64,000 nucleotides of DNA from Baylisascaris procyonis (lineage: Eukaryota > Nematoda > Chromadorea > Rhabditida > Ascarididae), in contig JAZARR010000212.1 in the NCBI GenBank assembly GCA_037389465.1, positions 1,382,001-1,446,000 of the forward strand, read 5' to 3'. Made by a program: the position numbers and the translations under genes. This document shows positions 14,875 to 26,400 of the stretch, piece by piece. How positions within the stretch are numbered: the stretch's first letter is position 1; the number at the start of each line of letters is the position of its first letter. The notes below the pieces were generated by a model. The model saw only the letters and a list, made by a program, of their open reading frames with translations. It did not search any database and was not told the DNA's origin.

Positions 14875-15537
14875 GAGACGGCACCATTGAGTATGTGTCT
14901 GTGCGTCCATTTTGACCACTAAAATGTTAGTTGTTTTTCTCATACCTCTCTTTTTTTAACTCGTGAAACAAATAAGCCAGTCGGATCACAGCAACTTTCA
15001 TATTTTTCAGCTTTTTTCGGGAAAGTGTAACCATAAAGTAAAGGGAGAGAGAGATACTTCTAAGACATTTGCCATCTTTCGAAGAATACATATAATCCAG
15101 AGAGGTTTTACGAGCGAGGTGTTACGGGCAATAACGTTATAGCGTCGTTAATAACTACCGTCCTCTTAACCTCACTTGTACTTGAAGCTTTTTGAACCTA
15201 TACTTGAACCTTTTTGCATTATTGCTATGCCATCTTCAGTAATGCACACCAATTTACTTCTCTAATAAGCACTAAGAAATAAATAGGTGCCTTAAAACGT
15301 TTGCAGAAGTAGTTCCGTCATATTTTGAAGGTGCTTTAAATTCTCATACAGTCCTGATTGCTAGAATCATCATAACTTTTTTTGAAACCTCTAGAGCTTC
15401 GAGTGAAGGACAATGCTCCTTGACATAATTCTGTGTCTTAAGGTAGTTAAAGCATCCACTGATATTAGTTTCAATGATCTTTTCCTGCTGGTTGCTGTAA
15501 AAGTGAGACGCATGCATCCTTAGGGGTTAGCTCACGG

Positions 15538-15756
15538 AACCTATACCACCAACAGAGTCGTGCACTCCGTCCAGTTCCGATTTGTCCACGTATGAAAAAC
15601 ATCCATCGCCTATCGGTACCACAAATTTTTTGTTCTTACTCATAAGCTGAAAAGTTTTGATCTGCACGTTGCTGATGATCTCAAGCAATAATTGATCAGA
15701 TTCGATAATCGATTGATACACTATGGAAAAATCAATAACCGATCTAATATTTATCG
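15538..15756 (-). other. Candidate coding exon, unrecognised
   Basis: On the minus strand an open frame follows a plausible acceptor (TTTTCCATAG) and reads with normal amino-acid texture, including FVVPIGDGCFSYVDKSELDG and HDSVGGIG, up to a possible GTTCCG donor; unspliced, it reaches TAA a few codons later. I do not recognise the family and found no partner exons in the flanking 2 kb. It could be an isolated exon of an unseen gene, a pseudogene fragment or a chance open frame. Confidence 0.25.
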
Positions 15757-17394
15757 TAAATTTGATCATCCTTTTCATTCTTCCGTTAGACGGTCAACTA
15801 TTGCGAGAGAAAATGGCTGTTGATACCTCTGTTTTCGAATTCATTTGTTTTAATTTCGAAATTTGGATTCATTTCCTGTTGATATTGTTTCCTCATTAGT
15901 AATATTATTCATGCAAACCTTATGTTGATTGATTGTTGATATGCTTGTTTGCTCAATCTTCAAATGAGCTCTCATATTTATTACTCTCGCCACCGTAATA
16001 AATCAACTACAAACAATTCTAATGTGTGGAAAGTATCAGCTGGCGTAACGTTGAAATTGGACACTGCCAATTGCTCCTAATAGTTTGCATGTGAATGCGA
16101 ATGCATAAATGTTTTCACATCTCTCTGAATTGCTTAAAAACATAACGGAAGTAAAAGATCTTATTATTTAGCTATGCAAAACATCGTCATTTTATTTTCC
16201 AAGTTAGAATCAGTCAAAAGTCATCCAAGTCACAAAAAAAAATCATCCATAGTCAAGAAATTTGGACTATCAGTTCATTTGATGAAACAGAGAAGAAATT
16301 TCCTTAACAATAATGCAAAATAATTAACAACTCATACAGCGATATCAGTGTCTCATTAATTGAGTTCTAACAAAAACAGTCTAGCGTATACCTTTCAGCA
16401 CTGTGGATTCTACGCAGTACAACACCTTAAACAACATACGTCATGTTTACTTATGTTTCCGAGGTATTCACATTTAAGTTCTTCTTATATAGTTATTGAC
16501 AGAAGTTATCACCTTAGAATTATCGAAAGTCGCTTACATTGGCTCTATATGAGAGCAGACGTGGATGGAGGAGGTATACTCCTTTTTCTGAACAAAGTTT
16601 TTCCCACCTCTTGAAATAATTCAGAAACGGAAAATAGTTTATCTTGTATTAGCTTATTGGAAACGGCTCATGTTGCGGGCAATATTTCATAACTTGAAAG
16701 TGCAAAGAGTGTGTACACCCTAGACAACAATGGAGACATTTCTTTAATACTCAGATCTAGTATCGACCACATATTTCGATCCACACAAACTTTTTCAGTA
16801 ATGCCGTGTCAAATGTTCCCTCCTGCCCAATTAACCTTTGAAGAACTCATCTCAGCGGTGATATACCAAAGATGGTTTCCCACATAAGAAAAATTCAGGT
16901 AAACATGAAGAGCAAAGATGGACAACGAAAAGGAATTACAATCTAATTGAAATATTAAAGACATTGTTGTACGTTTATGTGTTTATGTATTCACTTCGCA
17001 TTTACCTGTTTACGATCTCAGTGCTTTATATTATTTATTTCTTCCAACATTAAATCTCTTATTATTAATACTGGTAATGCGTCGAATACAGATGCATTTT
17101 TCAGAGTTTCTATCTCTTTCGACAACTAATTGCACTTGTACTTGTTTATAGTGATAATGAGTAAGCACTATTTTAAAAAGATTTGCCTGAGATATGACAT
17201 CTGAAATCATGTGAGTAAACTTACCCATCCCAAGTGATTCTGATAGAGCTCTTAATTTTCTTTGAAATGAGCCTAGTCGTTACTTTGTAATCTTGTACCT
17301 TTAGGTTATGACTGACACTGGAAGAACTTTTCACAGAGTTTGAAATGTGCCTGGTCTCGTCTTTAAAATTTCCCTTCATGATGTACTGTTGGTT

Positions 17395-17660
17395 ACGGCC
17401 GCGTCGCTCGTTAAGAACGCGCGCGGTTCTACTCTGCTTCTCCTCTGCGCGTGCGCTTGTGCCAAGAGTGTTGAGTCCAGTAGTATGAAGCGTAGCGCTA
17501 GTTTTTCGTTTTTCCCATTGATTGTGCGACGTGACGGTGATGATGAATTAGGTTTTCCAAGGAGAAGGGGGAATGGGGTAGGGGAATTTAGCTGTAGCGA
17601 CATTGATGACAAAACAGGGAGAGGGGTGGTTGCCACATGCTTCGGGCACAAATCTTTTTA
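17395..17660. other. GC/CpG-rich patch upstream of the NOP10 block
   Basis: This roughly 270-base patch is markedly richer in GC and CpG than its surroundings, with GGCCGCGTCGCTCG and CGCGCGCGG-type runs near 17397-17425. It is open on both strands, as expected from base composition. It lies about 1 kb before the NOP10 start and could be promoter-proximal DNA or the first exon of an unseen gene. Neither reading is demonstrated. Confidence 0.3.
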
Positions 17661-18603
17661 GGAGACATTATAGGAGTTGTATCAGATTGCTAAAAAACCC
17701 CCAAAGCAACACTTCTTTATATCTTCTCGAATATTCTGCTCGGCGTTGCAATGGAATGGAGCAACATGCTCGGTATCGGTGGAAGTTTTTGTGATATTTT
17801 ACTCGTAAAAAGTGTAAAAGTTATATTGCTTACTTTAACCAAACCAAATTTATCGAAATCTCCTTCAAACTTCTCTCTTTTTTTTGTGTTTCAAATATGG
17901 TATCGAATTACTTTCTTTCATTTCCTCTAGAAATGCGACTACTAACAAAACTTCTAGATTTCTAGTTTTTAAACAACTCTTAATGTTTGAACTTACCAAA
18001 TTCGGCATCGTTAATTTTGGAAACGGCCATCTGAACCTTTCTAAGTGTGTGCACTCGTTTGTCAAAAATTATTGCAGCAGTGGCTGCTTTTCTAGAAATT
18101 ATTATGGATTAATGCTGGAATTATTGCTGTTATTTTCTTGCATAGCCTATATATTTTAATCGGTAATGTTATTGTAATCAAAGCCCTAATGAGAAGGGAA
18201 CTGCCTCCTTCAAGCATCAAAAAGAGAGACAAATTTTTTGTCTGTCTTCGAGAACGGCACCGAATCATTTCAAAACCTTTTTGAAGCACTCAAAAATACG
18301 TTCTACCGAAAGCGAAGCCTTTTTTTTGCACCACTTTTCACTTGTGCATGATAAAAGCTGAAATTTTCATGGGCCTTTCCCGCCTCTCTCTTTGCCCCCC
18401 CCCCCCACTCCCCCTCCCTCCCGCACGCTTTCTCCTTCCGGCCTCCTTTCTGTGCATTTTGGATTTCACAACGCCATTCGCTAAACCACTGACTTTATGG
18501 ATGTACAAGATTTGTGTCGCTGTTTCCTTTGTAAGCGTTTTATGAATGCGTTCCCTATGTTCCTTTTATAGCGTTACAAGTGGTGGTGATTCGTCGATGA
18601 AAA

Positions 18604-19320
18604 ATGTACCTCAAATTCTACCTTGACGAGCAGGGCAATCGAGTGTACACACTTAAGGTAAGGCAATTTTGGGCTGCTTTACACTGTCACATTTCCTTGC
18701 TAATTGTTTCCATCCACTTCCATGAAATTTGCATTGCTTTCAGATGCTGCGAGCTTGTATCTAAAAATATGTTTTACTTTGAGTTGAATAGATGAAACAG
18801 ATTGTTGCCGAACGTCTAGAAGATTCTCGATAGCCTTTCTATGAATTAATTTATACGCACGAGGTTAATAAGCAATAAAATCTTCGGCATTTTCGATCAC
18901 ATTACTGTCCTCAACTCGTGTGATCGATAATTTATTTTGCATTGTTTTATATTCTCGATTGGTTATCGTCATTGAATTTGTTCCTCTGAGTTCCTGTAAT
19001 GTTAAGAAATGCTAAATACTAGAGTTGTACAGACGTGAAATAATGCGAGTAAATATACTCATTGCACGCTTACTTTATACCTGGAAGGTGAATTGTTGAG
19101 ACAAATCGATAAACCCCACATTGCCTGATTCATGTTTTGCTTGTGACATTGAGATGGATTTCGATCGTTGTTATTTTAGGAACTCGATCCGGAAGGACGT
19201 CAAACGCAGTCTGCACATCCAGCACGTTTTTCACCTGAAGACAAGTTCTCGAAGTACAGGATTATTGTGAAAAAAAGATTTGGCATTTTACCGACTATGC
19301 AGCCGAAACCTATCTATTGA
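18604..19320 (+). CDS. NOP10: H/ACA ribonucleoprotein complex subunit 3 (NOP10)
   Basis: Core protein of H/ACA small nucleolar and telomerase RNPs. It works in the nucleolus and Cajal bodies with the pseudouridine synthase dyskerin (NAP57/Cbf5), GAR1 and NHP2 to modify rRNA and snRNA. Two exons: 18604-18657 and 19180-19320, joined in phase 0 (donor GTAAGG, acceptor ATTTTAG). The product is 64 residues, the same length as the human protein. Exon 1 reads [18 protein letters not shown]. Exon 2 contains [18 protein letters not shown] and [12 protein letters not shown], matching the conserved SAHPARFSP core and the basic C-terminal helix. As in other metazoan Nop10, the archaeal zinc-ribbon cysteines are absent. 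TTTTATAG at about 18563-18570 could be the cis or trans splice acceptor for the start. First gene of the plus-strand block. Confidence 0.95.
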
Positions 19321-19536
19321 AGACGTCGGCAATGTACATATGGGAGTGGAGAAGGCGTTATCGGCAAGCGATGCGATCATGGCGTCCTCCAGTGAGCTTG
19401 AGCTATAAGCAGGCTAGCAGAAGGTTATTCACTTGTGTTGTCGAAACCTCACTACAGTGCTTTCTTTTATTCAGCGTAATACGTCTTTGTGTGCTGCTGA
19501 AAGGTGACCCTTTACATGCAACAAGTATACAGTGGA

Positions 19537-19540
<4 letters not shown>

Positions 19541-19597
<57 letters not shown>
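19541..19597. repeat. (TA)n microsatellite
   Basis: About 57 bases of uninterrupted TA dinucleotide lie just after NOP10. Confidence 0.95.
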
Positions 19598-19602
<5 letters not shown>

Positions 19603-19979
19603 CTTAAATGAAGGCGTTGCTTATCTGAAATAGTTCGCTGTGATTCTATTTACATTTATAAGTTGCTTCATTATAGCGGTTTTCCTATTTTGGTTTGTTG
19701 AGGAAAGAAGTCTTTCATAGCATTCGTTTTCAAAAAGTAAAACAAAAAGAAAACATGATCACCAAAGCTCGCAGTTCAGTAGAGAGTGTACAAGTACAAT
19801 TGCTTATAATAAGTTCAACTGACTTGGATGGTGTCTTATAATAAGTGGGATTGGTTTGAGGAGGGAGAGGAAGGATGGTGTCCCTCCAGCGGTCGCCTTC
19901 AAAAAGTAAATTGCAAAGAATTTGAGTGGTTTGAAATTCTTTAGTGTTTTTTTGTATTGATGAAATAACGCATTTTCAG

Positions 19980-20190
19980 GCGACTATTCATTTCATTTAT
20001 TCTTTTCTTCATTGGCTGGAAGATTATTGGAATAACGCTGAACGAGAGTCTGTTCTACAAGAGGGACGAAACGACTGGAGAAATGCGTCTATACAGCCCA
20101 GCAGAGATGAAGCAGCGACTACTCGATAAGATAGAGGCACCCCCCGAGCTGCCTCCCTCAGTTTCGAAGCCGTTCCCTCTCGATGATTAA
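19980..20190 (+). CDS. Small single-pass membrane protein, last exon, unrecognised
   Basis: A strong acceptor (GCATTTTCAG) at 19970-19979 opens an exon ending in TAA at 20190. In the favoured frame it encodes a hydrophobic helix (FISFILFFIGWKIIGITL), then a polar tail with YKRDETTGEMRLYSPAEMKQ, KIEAPPELPPS and the end KPFPLDD. This layout suits a small membrane protein, perhaps mitochondrial, but I cannot name the family. The 5' exon is unresolved. The best upstream piece is an ATG at 19337 reading MGVEKALSASDAIMASS to a GTGAGC donor at 19392, but its phase (1) does not match the phase 2 this frame needs. A second frame of the same exon is also open to a TAA near 20128. Gene reality is likely; exact structure is not established. 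Confidence 0.5.
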
Positions 20191-21883
20191 CTGTGGTTTT
20201 TCTGCTTCAGTCTCTCTACTAGGTTGTTTAGCTCGCAATCTTTGTTTTGCTTTCCCGCTTTACCTTACATTGGTTAGTAATCACCTTTTTCTGAGAAATT
20301 GAGCCTGCAAATTTGGTTAGCTGCTGATGGTTTGTTGTCGCCGTTGTCTTTTAGTAACCTGAGGTCGTGCCACTTTTACACCGGAAGGGTGTTTCAAGAG
20401 TTTCAGAGCAGTGGATTTCTACTGATTCTATGCTCTTGAAGGGAGTGGATTTGGATCGTAGAGCAAATTCACCAATATTTTTAAAGCAATTTTCAATGGT
20501 AGCGGTCAAATGAAATAAATGAAAATATTCTAAAAGAACACATCGTGAATTACAATTTCACCTCAAGATGCTTTTTTCTTAACCATATTTACAGCATTTG
20601 AATTGTATCATTGAATAAACTGTGCTTAGTGGTTGGCTGGAGGAATTATAATTCTCCATCGATCTGCTCGGCCATGTCGATTAGCTCTCCACATGTTGTT
20701 GCTTTTTTTTTTTGCTGATTTTGTTGAATATACTTTTTATGATATTTGGCCATTGAAATATTTAGAATAAAGTTATTGTTGGCATTTCATCGTTTATTTA
20801 TTGCCGATTCACTTTATTACCGCACTTTGTCGGATGACCTATCGTCATTTCAGTGCAGTCACTGATAGATACTTATTTTCTTTTCCTTTGATTGGTTTTT
20901 TTTTTTTTTTTTAAATTGGGAAGTGTTTTAAAAAATTGTGGTTTAATATTGTTAAGTACAGTGCTTAGTTGATGACTACATAAATGTGATCTGAAGAAAT
21001 GTTGAATCATTGGTAGTGGTATATTGGCTGAATTCAAAATCACTCCACTTTTTTGGGTTGGAATTAATGTAAGAGGGTCTCAGTCTTGTGATGTTTTCAA
21101 TTGCTGTCGAGATTCATATGGAGTGTTTATTCGTCGGTGCTAGTTCATTGCTCAATTTCCGAGTTTGTTTATGTCTCTCGAGAAACGAAAAAATAGTTGC
21201 GAAGGTCAGCATGAGTGGGGGGGGGGGGGGGGGATATGAGCAAAACTTGGCCCATTTCGCGACCGAGGTTGCATGTATTAAACTTCATGGGCAGTTTGCG
21301 TGCAACTCTTAAGGTCGTGCTTTTCTCGGAATTAATTTTAAAGGATGGCTGTGTCAAGGAAGGGATTGGAGGTGAGAAAATAAAAGCAGTGTGCAAGTGT
21401 CGAATTTCAGAGCGTCTGCCTATGCGGGAAAGCATAATGTTTGGTGTTATCAAGGAAAATGAATTGAGAAGTAGCTAGTCTCATGAGAGAACTACCTCGT
21501 TGCTCGATGCAAAAGTTGCTTTTTTGAACCGTAAGCTTGGTTGCTAGATTAAGAGGTCCTGACTGGTTGGATAACTAGTTAAGGAAGTTGTTTGATTGGA
21601 TATCCCATTTGTACGAAAACTAATAAAATGGTTTCTTTTTTATTGTCTCCATTCATTATTATCACTTCAGTTTCTGCTTTTCTTTATGGGGGAGCTGATG
21701 TGTTTGTTCACTTGAACAAATTTAAGGAAATATAAAAAGATTTTAACGCGATATGAGGAGAGAATCTTGGAGCGGTTTTTTTTTTTTTAATAGTAACGAA
21801 GAATTCAGTGTATTTGATGGTGTTTGTACACTAATTTACTATGAGGATACTCGTCTTAAAGGCATAAAAGAGGGCATTGTTCG

Positions 21884-23398
21884 ATGGTGGAGGATGTGCA
21901 ATTGCCAACGGTGACCGATCTATCATTCGATTACGGTACTACAAGAACGCATTTTACGATTACTGCATATCAGAACACGGATGTGGTCGCAATCTCGAAT
22001 ATCGGCAAAATCGGACAAGTTGTACAGGTGAGGTTTCTTTATTTCGTTGGAAAGCACTTCGCTTCTTACCGCTTTTCCATCAATTCATTCATATATACCA
22101 GTGGCAGGTTCTTCTTTAATATACCTATCATAGCACTTGGAATTGCTTCAAATTGTGCCCTTTTCGATTTGATCGAATTGTTTGGAGGGCCATTGTTTAG
22201 CAATTCCAAAAGTAGTTATGGCATTGATTTTCTAGGGAAGAGCTTTTATGATTAATGCTGTAAAATATTTTTAATATTATTGAATTCCAAAATAAAATTG
22301 AAGTAGCCGGCACAGATATTCTGAACACCGAAGTAATTATTATCGCTATTGGAGTCGCACTTCTTGTCTTTCCTATAGTTGGGAAATGAAAGTTCAGAAA
22401 TGACATAACAATTTTAGAATAGTTGTGCTCATTTGATTTTAAAAGGAATTTATTCACTCGAGCTTTATAGGTGATCTTTCCACATCCAGTAATCGCTTCG
22501 GCGCTTTTGCCAACTCACAACGTCGAATTTGACACTAAGCTATTGCTTGGTCCTCAACTGGTAAGATTTAATGATTTCAGTGGGCATGAATAACTTATCG
22601 ACAAGAAGAGGGGCAATTGTAGTATTTGATAGTGCAATAAGAGATTTTTATATTCGGTGATATTGCACCTTCTAACAAATCGAACGTTTGAGATGAGAGA
22701 ATTTGGTGGGCGTTGAAGTGGTGAAAAAAAAAAAATGTTGAAATAAATTGAGGGTACTTTCATTGCGGCATAAAATGGTTGTTTTTTTTTTTTTTTTTTT
22801 TCAGAAAAGTTGTAATAAAATATCGTTGACTCTGATAGCTTCCTATTGCTTCTTATGTCATTGTTCTGCACTCTTTTTGTAATAAAAATTCAACTGGTAG
22901 GATGGGATTATAGCTATCGGTATTTTCTCAGACAGATTTTAGCTATGGTAGCACAAAGGTGTTTTTTTTTTTTTCTAATAATGTTTTAATGATACCTAAA
23001 AAAGCGGAAATTATTTGCATTGGGAGTGTGTCAAATTTGACTGATTTGGTTGCTGATTGTTTATTTGTGGTTACTTTTTCGATTTGAAATGTGCCTTCAA
23101 CACTTTCCAAATGGAGTGATTTCCATAGAAATGAAGAATGCCCCATTTAAAATTATATACTCCATTGCGCTATAAAAAAGTAAGTTAAATCGACATCACT
23201 ATATCATTTAGTATCACATTGGAGTGTGCATAATTTCAGGAGGATTTCGACTTGTTGCTGTCACGTTTTGTTGGTGTGCTAGCATCACACGGTCGTCGAC
23301 GCAGTTTCTTGTTTGCATTAGGATTGACCGAATTCAACGTCGATCATGCACGTGCCATCGTTGCTAGGCTTGAAGAGCACTTGGCCTCCTCTAATTAG
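21884..23398 (+). CDS. PSMG3: Proteasome assembly chaperone 3 (PSMG3/PAC3)
   Basis: PAC3 pairs with PAC4 to scaffold early alpha-ring assembly of the 20S proteasome in the cytosol, leaving before half-proteasomes dimerise. Three exons: 21884-22027, 22471-22560 and 23240-23398 (donors GTGAGG and GTAAGA; acceptors TTTATAG and AATTTCAG), all phase 0, giving 130 residues versus about 122 in human. The order of blocks matches human PSMG3: an N-terminal strand pair ending NTDVVAISNIGKIGQVV (human HILVVVTQFGKMGTLV), then FDTKLLLGPQ (human TKVLLGQ), then the helical segment FVGVLASHGRRRSFLFALGL. The identification rests on this block order and remembered human sequence, because overall identity in this family is low. 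The stop TAG (23396-23398) lies 4 bases before the next ATG. Confidence 0.82.
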
Positions 23399-23402
23399 TT
23401 AT
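23384..23402 (+). promoter_or_regulatory. Possible SL trans-splice acceptor at the PSMG3-IARS2 junction
   Basis: The PSMG3 stop reads CCTCCTCTAATTAG, followed by TTAT and the ATG at 23403. The pyrimidine-rich run ending in AG has the shape of a weak 3' splice site, and its AG is part of the TAG stop codon. This arrangement is known from nematode SL1-type operons, where polyadenylation and trans-splicing sites abut. It is inferred from position only. Confidence 0.4.
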
Positions 23403-26400
23403 ATGAATTGGCACATACCGCAAATCGTGCGTGACCTGTCTACCAAGCAAAAGCACATATTTCTGCCAAAGACCTCATTCGGCGTTCATGTAAAGTCGAA
23501 CGAACGTGCTGCACTCGATTCCGAGCTAGCAGATTTTGCGCATTTCAATGATTTCTATCACTGGCAGCTGAATGCACCTGAAAGACAGGTTTTGCCACTG
23601 TGAGCTTCCTTTTCGCTTTTTTTTTCTTAATAAAAATGGAATATCTTTGCTAATGAAATGACGTTAAAATGTGTTAAAAGTTCAGTTCTTTTTATTTTAT
23701 TTTTGAGGTAGTTTATAGCCTAGATGCATTTATCTTGTAGAATGTTTTGAAAAATTGTCTCAACTTTATCGCATTTTTCGCTCATTTTGGAGACCAAGAT
23801 TGTTTGTTAATTGGCACATATCTAAGCCTGTCATCTGAAGATTTTGCTACGTAGAGGCTAAGCCAGGTGATTAATCTCGGCCGTATTATTACGAGTAGCT
23901 GCTGATGTTAAACAGTTAGCGCATACACCTTTAAAGGTCCCACTCTGGGAGAAGCTTGTGGTGTTTGTTTGATACGTGGCGAGATTTGGTTGCGTGAATT
24001 AGAAAATTAGCTCGGCAGACAAACTTTTCTGCATATCTCGATAATCGGCATGTCTGCCTTATCTGCTAACATTGCATACATAAGCTCATAACTCACATTG
24101 TCATTTTTTCCAAAGACCCAAAAATTTTCTTCAAAGTGATCAACGTCTTTTCGGAGATGAGTTGAAGGTATCATTCGAAGCATTTCCGCCAGCAAAGCTA
24201 AATTCGCTATTCTCTAAATCCATCAGACTTTGTTGTACCGTATGTGGATCGTTGATGATGCCGATACGAGGAAGTATTGCAGGTTTGAACTGCTTGATGG
24301 TCCACCATACGCGAATGGTCCACCTCACGTTGGACATGCAATCAACAAAATTCTTAAAGATTTCATTGTGCGTAGTCGTGTTGCCAATGGTCACAGAGTT
24401 ATCTTCCGTCCTGGGTGGGATTGCCACGGATTGCCAATCGAATTGAAAATTGCTAAGAATGCACATGAGGCAAGTGAGCATTTCATTTTTTTTTTAATTA
24501 CGCATTTGGTTTATTTGATTATAAGAAATGCACAGGGATATGTCCATGATAGGTTGCTGTTGTTTTAGGTGTTATGGTGACATGAAAAAGAAAAGTGGAA
24601 ACAGAAGTTGCAATGAAACGCGGACATAGCGGAGAGGGAGGGGGGGGGAGGGATTCGGGAAAAGAGGAAAATGACCAGCCGAACATCAAAAGATCATAGA
24701 TTCGAGTCAGCGTACAAGTAGCTATGAATGGGCAACTTATTAATGTCCAATGGTTCGCAAGTTGTTTTTGAAAGTTAACCCATTAGCAAGGATTATGTTT
24801 TCAGTTTTCAGCGCATTCAGCTTATTTGGTTTTGTTCAACCAGCCAGTTGATTCCTTTGTTGGTCGATTTTGAACTATAAAGATTCTTTTTGAAAGTATC
24901 CAATAAGACATATGATATTTGTGATGATTGTAAAGAAAATGTCGGCACTACAAATTCGGCACGTTGCACGTAATATTGCCGAGCAGTCGATAGGGAAGCA
25001 GATGAACTCATTCAAACGCTGGGGAGTGACAGCCGATTGGCAACATTCGTATCGCACTATGGACAGCATTTATGTATCTCATCAGTTGAGGCTGTTTGCT
25101 GAATTGCTTGACCGGAAGTTGGTCTATCGTGCCTTCAAGCCTGTTTATTGGTTAGCTAATACCTTGTTGTTTTTTTTTGCGTTTCCAGAAGAAGTACCAT
25201 AACATTCAGGTGACGCTATTGTAGGATGCAGCGCGTTCTGAAGAATGTTTTGAAGCGTACCATTATTTTGCTCTGCGATTAAGCCGATCGCAAAGCCAAG
25301 GAAAATACTGTGGTTAACAGACAGCCTTCCAGCTAACTTGCACCATCTCAGCTTGAAATAGTTGTTGGGGTGGAGTTGATTTTGAAATAGTCGTGCTTGC
25401 CTATTCAGCTTTAGTGAAGATAACAGACATCACGATACAAATAGCTTGAAATTAAAATGTAATTTTAAGGGTGAAGCTATGTTCGGGGAGCGGAACATTT
25501 CGATCTCGCTAAAGGATTATTTAGTGGAGAAAAGGGATAGAGGCTATTGTAAAAAGTACCGAAATTGAAACTTGTAGTCGTGCACTACTGCTCGAATTAT
25601 AACCTTGAGGCATTAGATGGATGCAATGAAGAGGAGCGTCTTTATTTATTTGAATTTTTTGTCCGTTTGCTTGTTATAAGCTGCAATTTGTTCTATGAGG
25701 ATATATTTCTTTGAGGTCTCCAAGTTCTCTTTCGGCGCTTGCAGAATCCGAACTCGAATACAACAATGAGCATGTCAGCACCGCAGTATTCTACCGATTC
25801 CCTGTATGCACTCTAAGATGCTTCTCATATATGTTCGCATATTAAATTATGTAATATGATATATGCACTGCATCGTAAAATACTCTTGAATAGCCACCGT
25901 AGATTAGGAGCTCGGATATGGTGAAATTGAGGTTGGGTAGGTGTGCATCATCCAGTGTGATGTCGAGGAGGGGGAGGCTAGGGGCGCAGTTTCTTTCTCA
26001 CTATAGAGACTGGCGATGTACATTTATCCCAAGTGTTGGGCTTTCTCTCTCTCTCCCCCCCCCCTTCCGGAATATCAGTCGCCGCACCGCATTCCGTAGG
26101 CTGAAATCGTGGCTGAGGCTTTTGCCATTCAAAACCTAGGAGGGCCCTTATCAGTGTAACACAATTATCGCCATCCTTCGCTAGGGATCGAATTATAAGA
26201 TGTTAAAGCCCATCGATCCTCATGCTTTATGCCATTGTCCTCACCTATCTGAGTAAAATATCGGTGTTCCATTTGTCTAATGATGACGCAGACATATATA
26301 AGCTTGGTAAACAAAGCGTCTTAAAGAATGGCAATCGCCAAATATTTGAGATCATGTTAAAGTGAAATAAAGTGCACATATTTTTGTCATACTCTGGATT

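Larger units (their letters stand above)
6918..18603. other. Long intergenic region, no recognised gene
   Basis: About 11.7 kb of AT-rich sequence separates the divergently oriented PTR start (6917, minus) from NOP10 (18604, plus). Both promoters should lie here. I found only short open frames with no family resemblance and no RNA gene. Local items are three degenerate copies of a 21-base unit (GAGATTCTAAG..TCATCTCT) at 14794-14874, a 9-bp inverted repeat CTCCAAGAA/TTCTTGGAG near 12536-12561, a possible exon near 15.5-15.75 kb and a CpG-richer patch at 17395-17660. Confidence 0.6.

Noticed and set aside
17347..17661. 104-codon and 91-codon overlapping frames on opposite strands
   Set aside because: They coincide with a GC-rich patch where stops are rare; no motif, no splice partners, no family.
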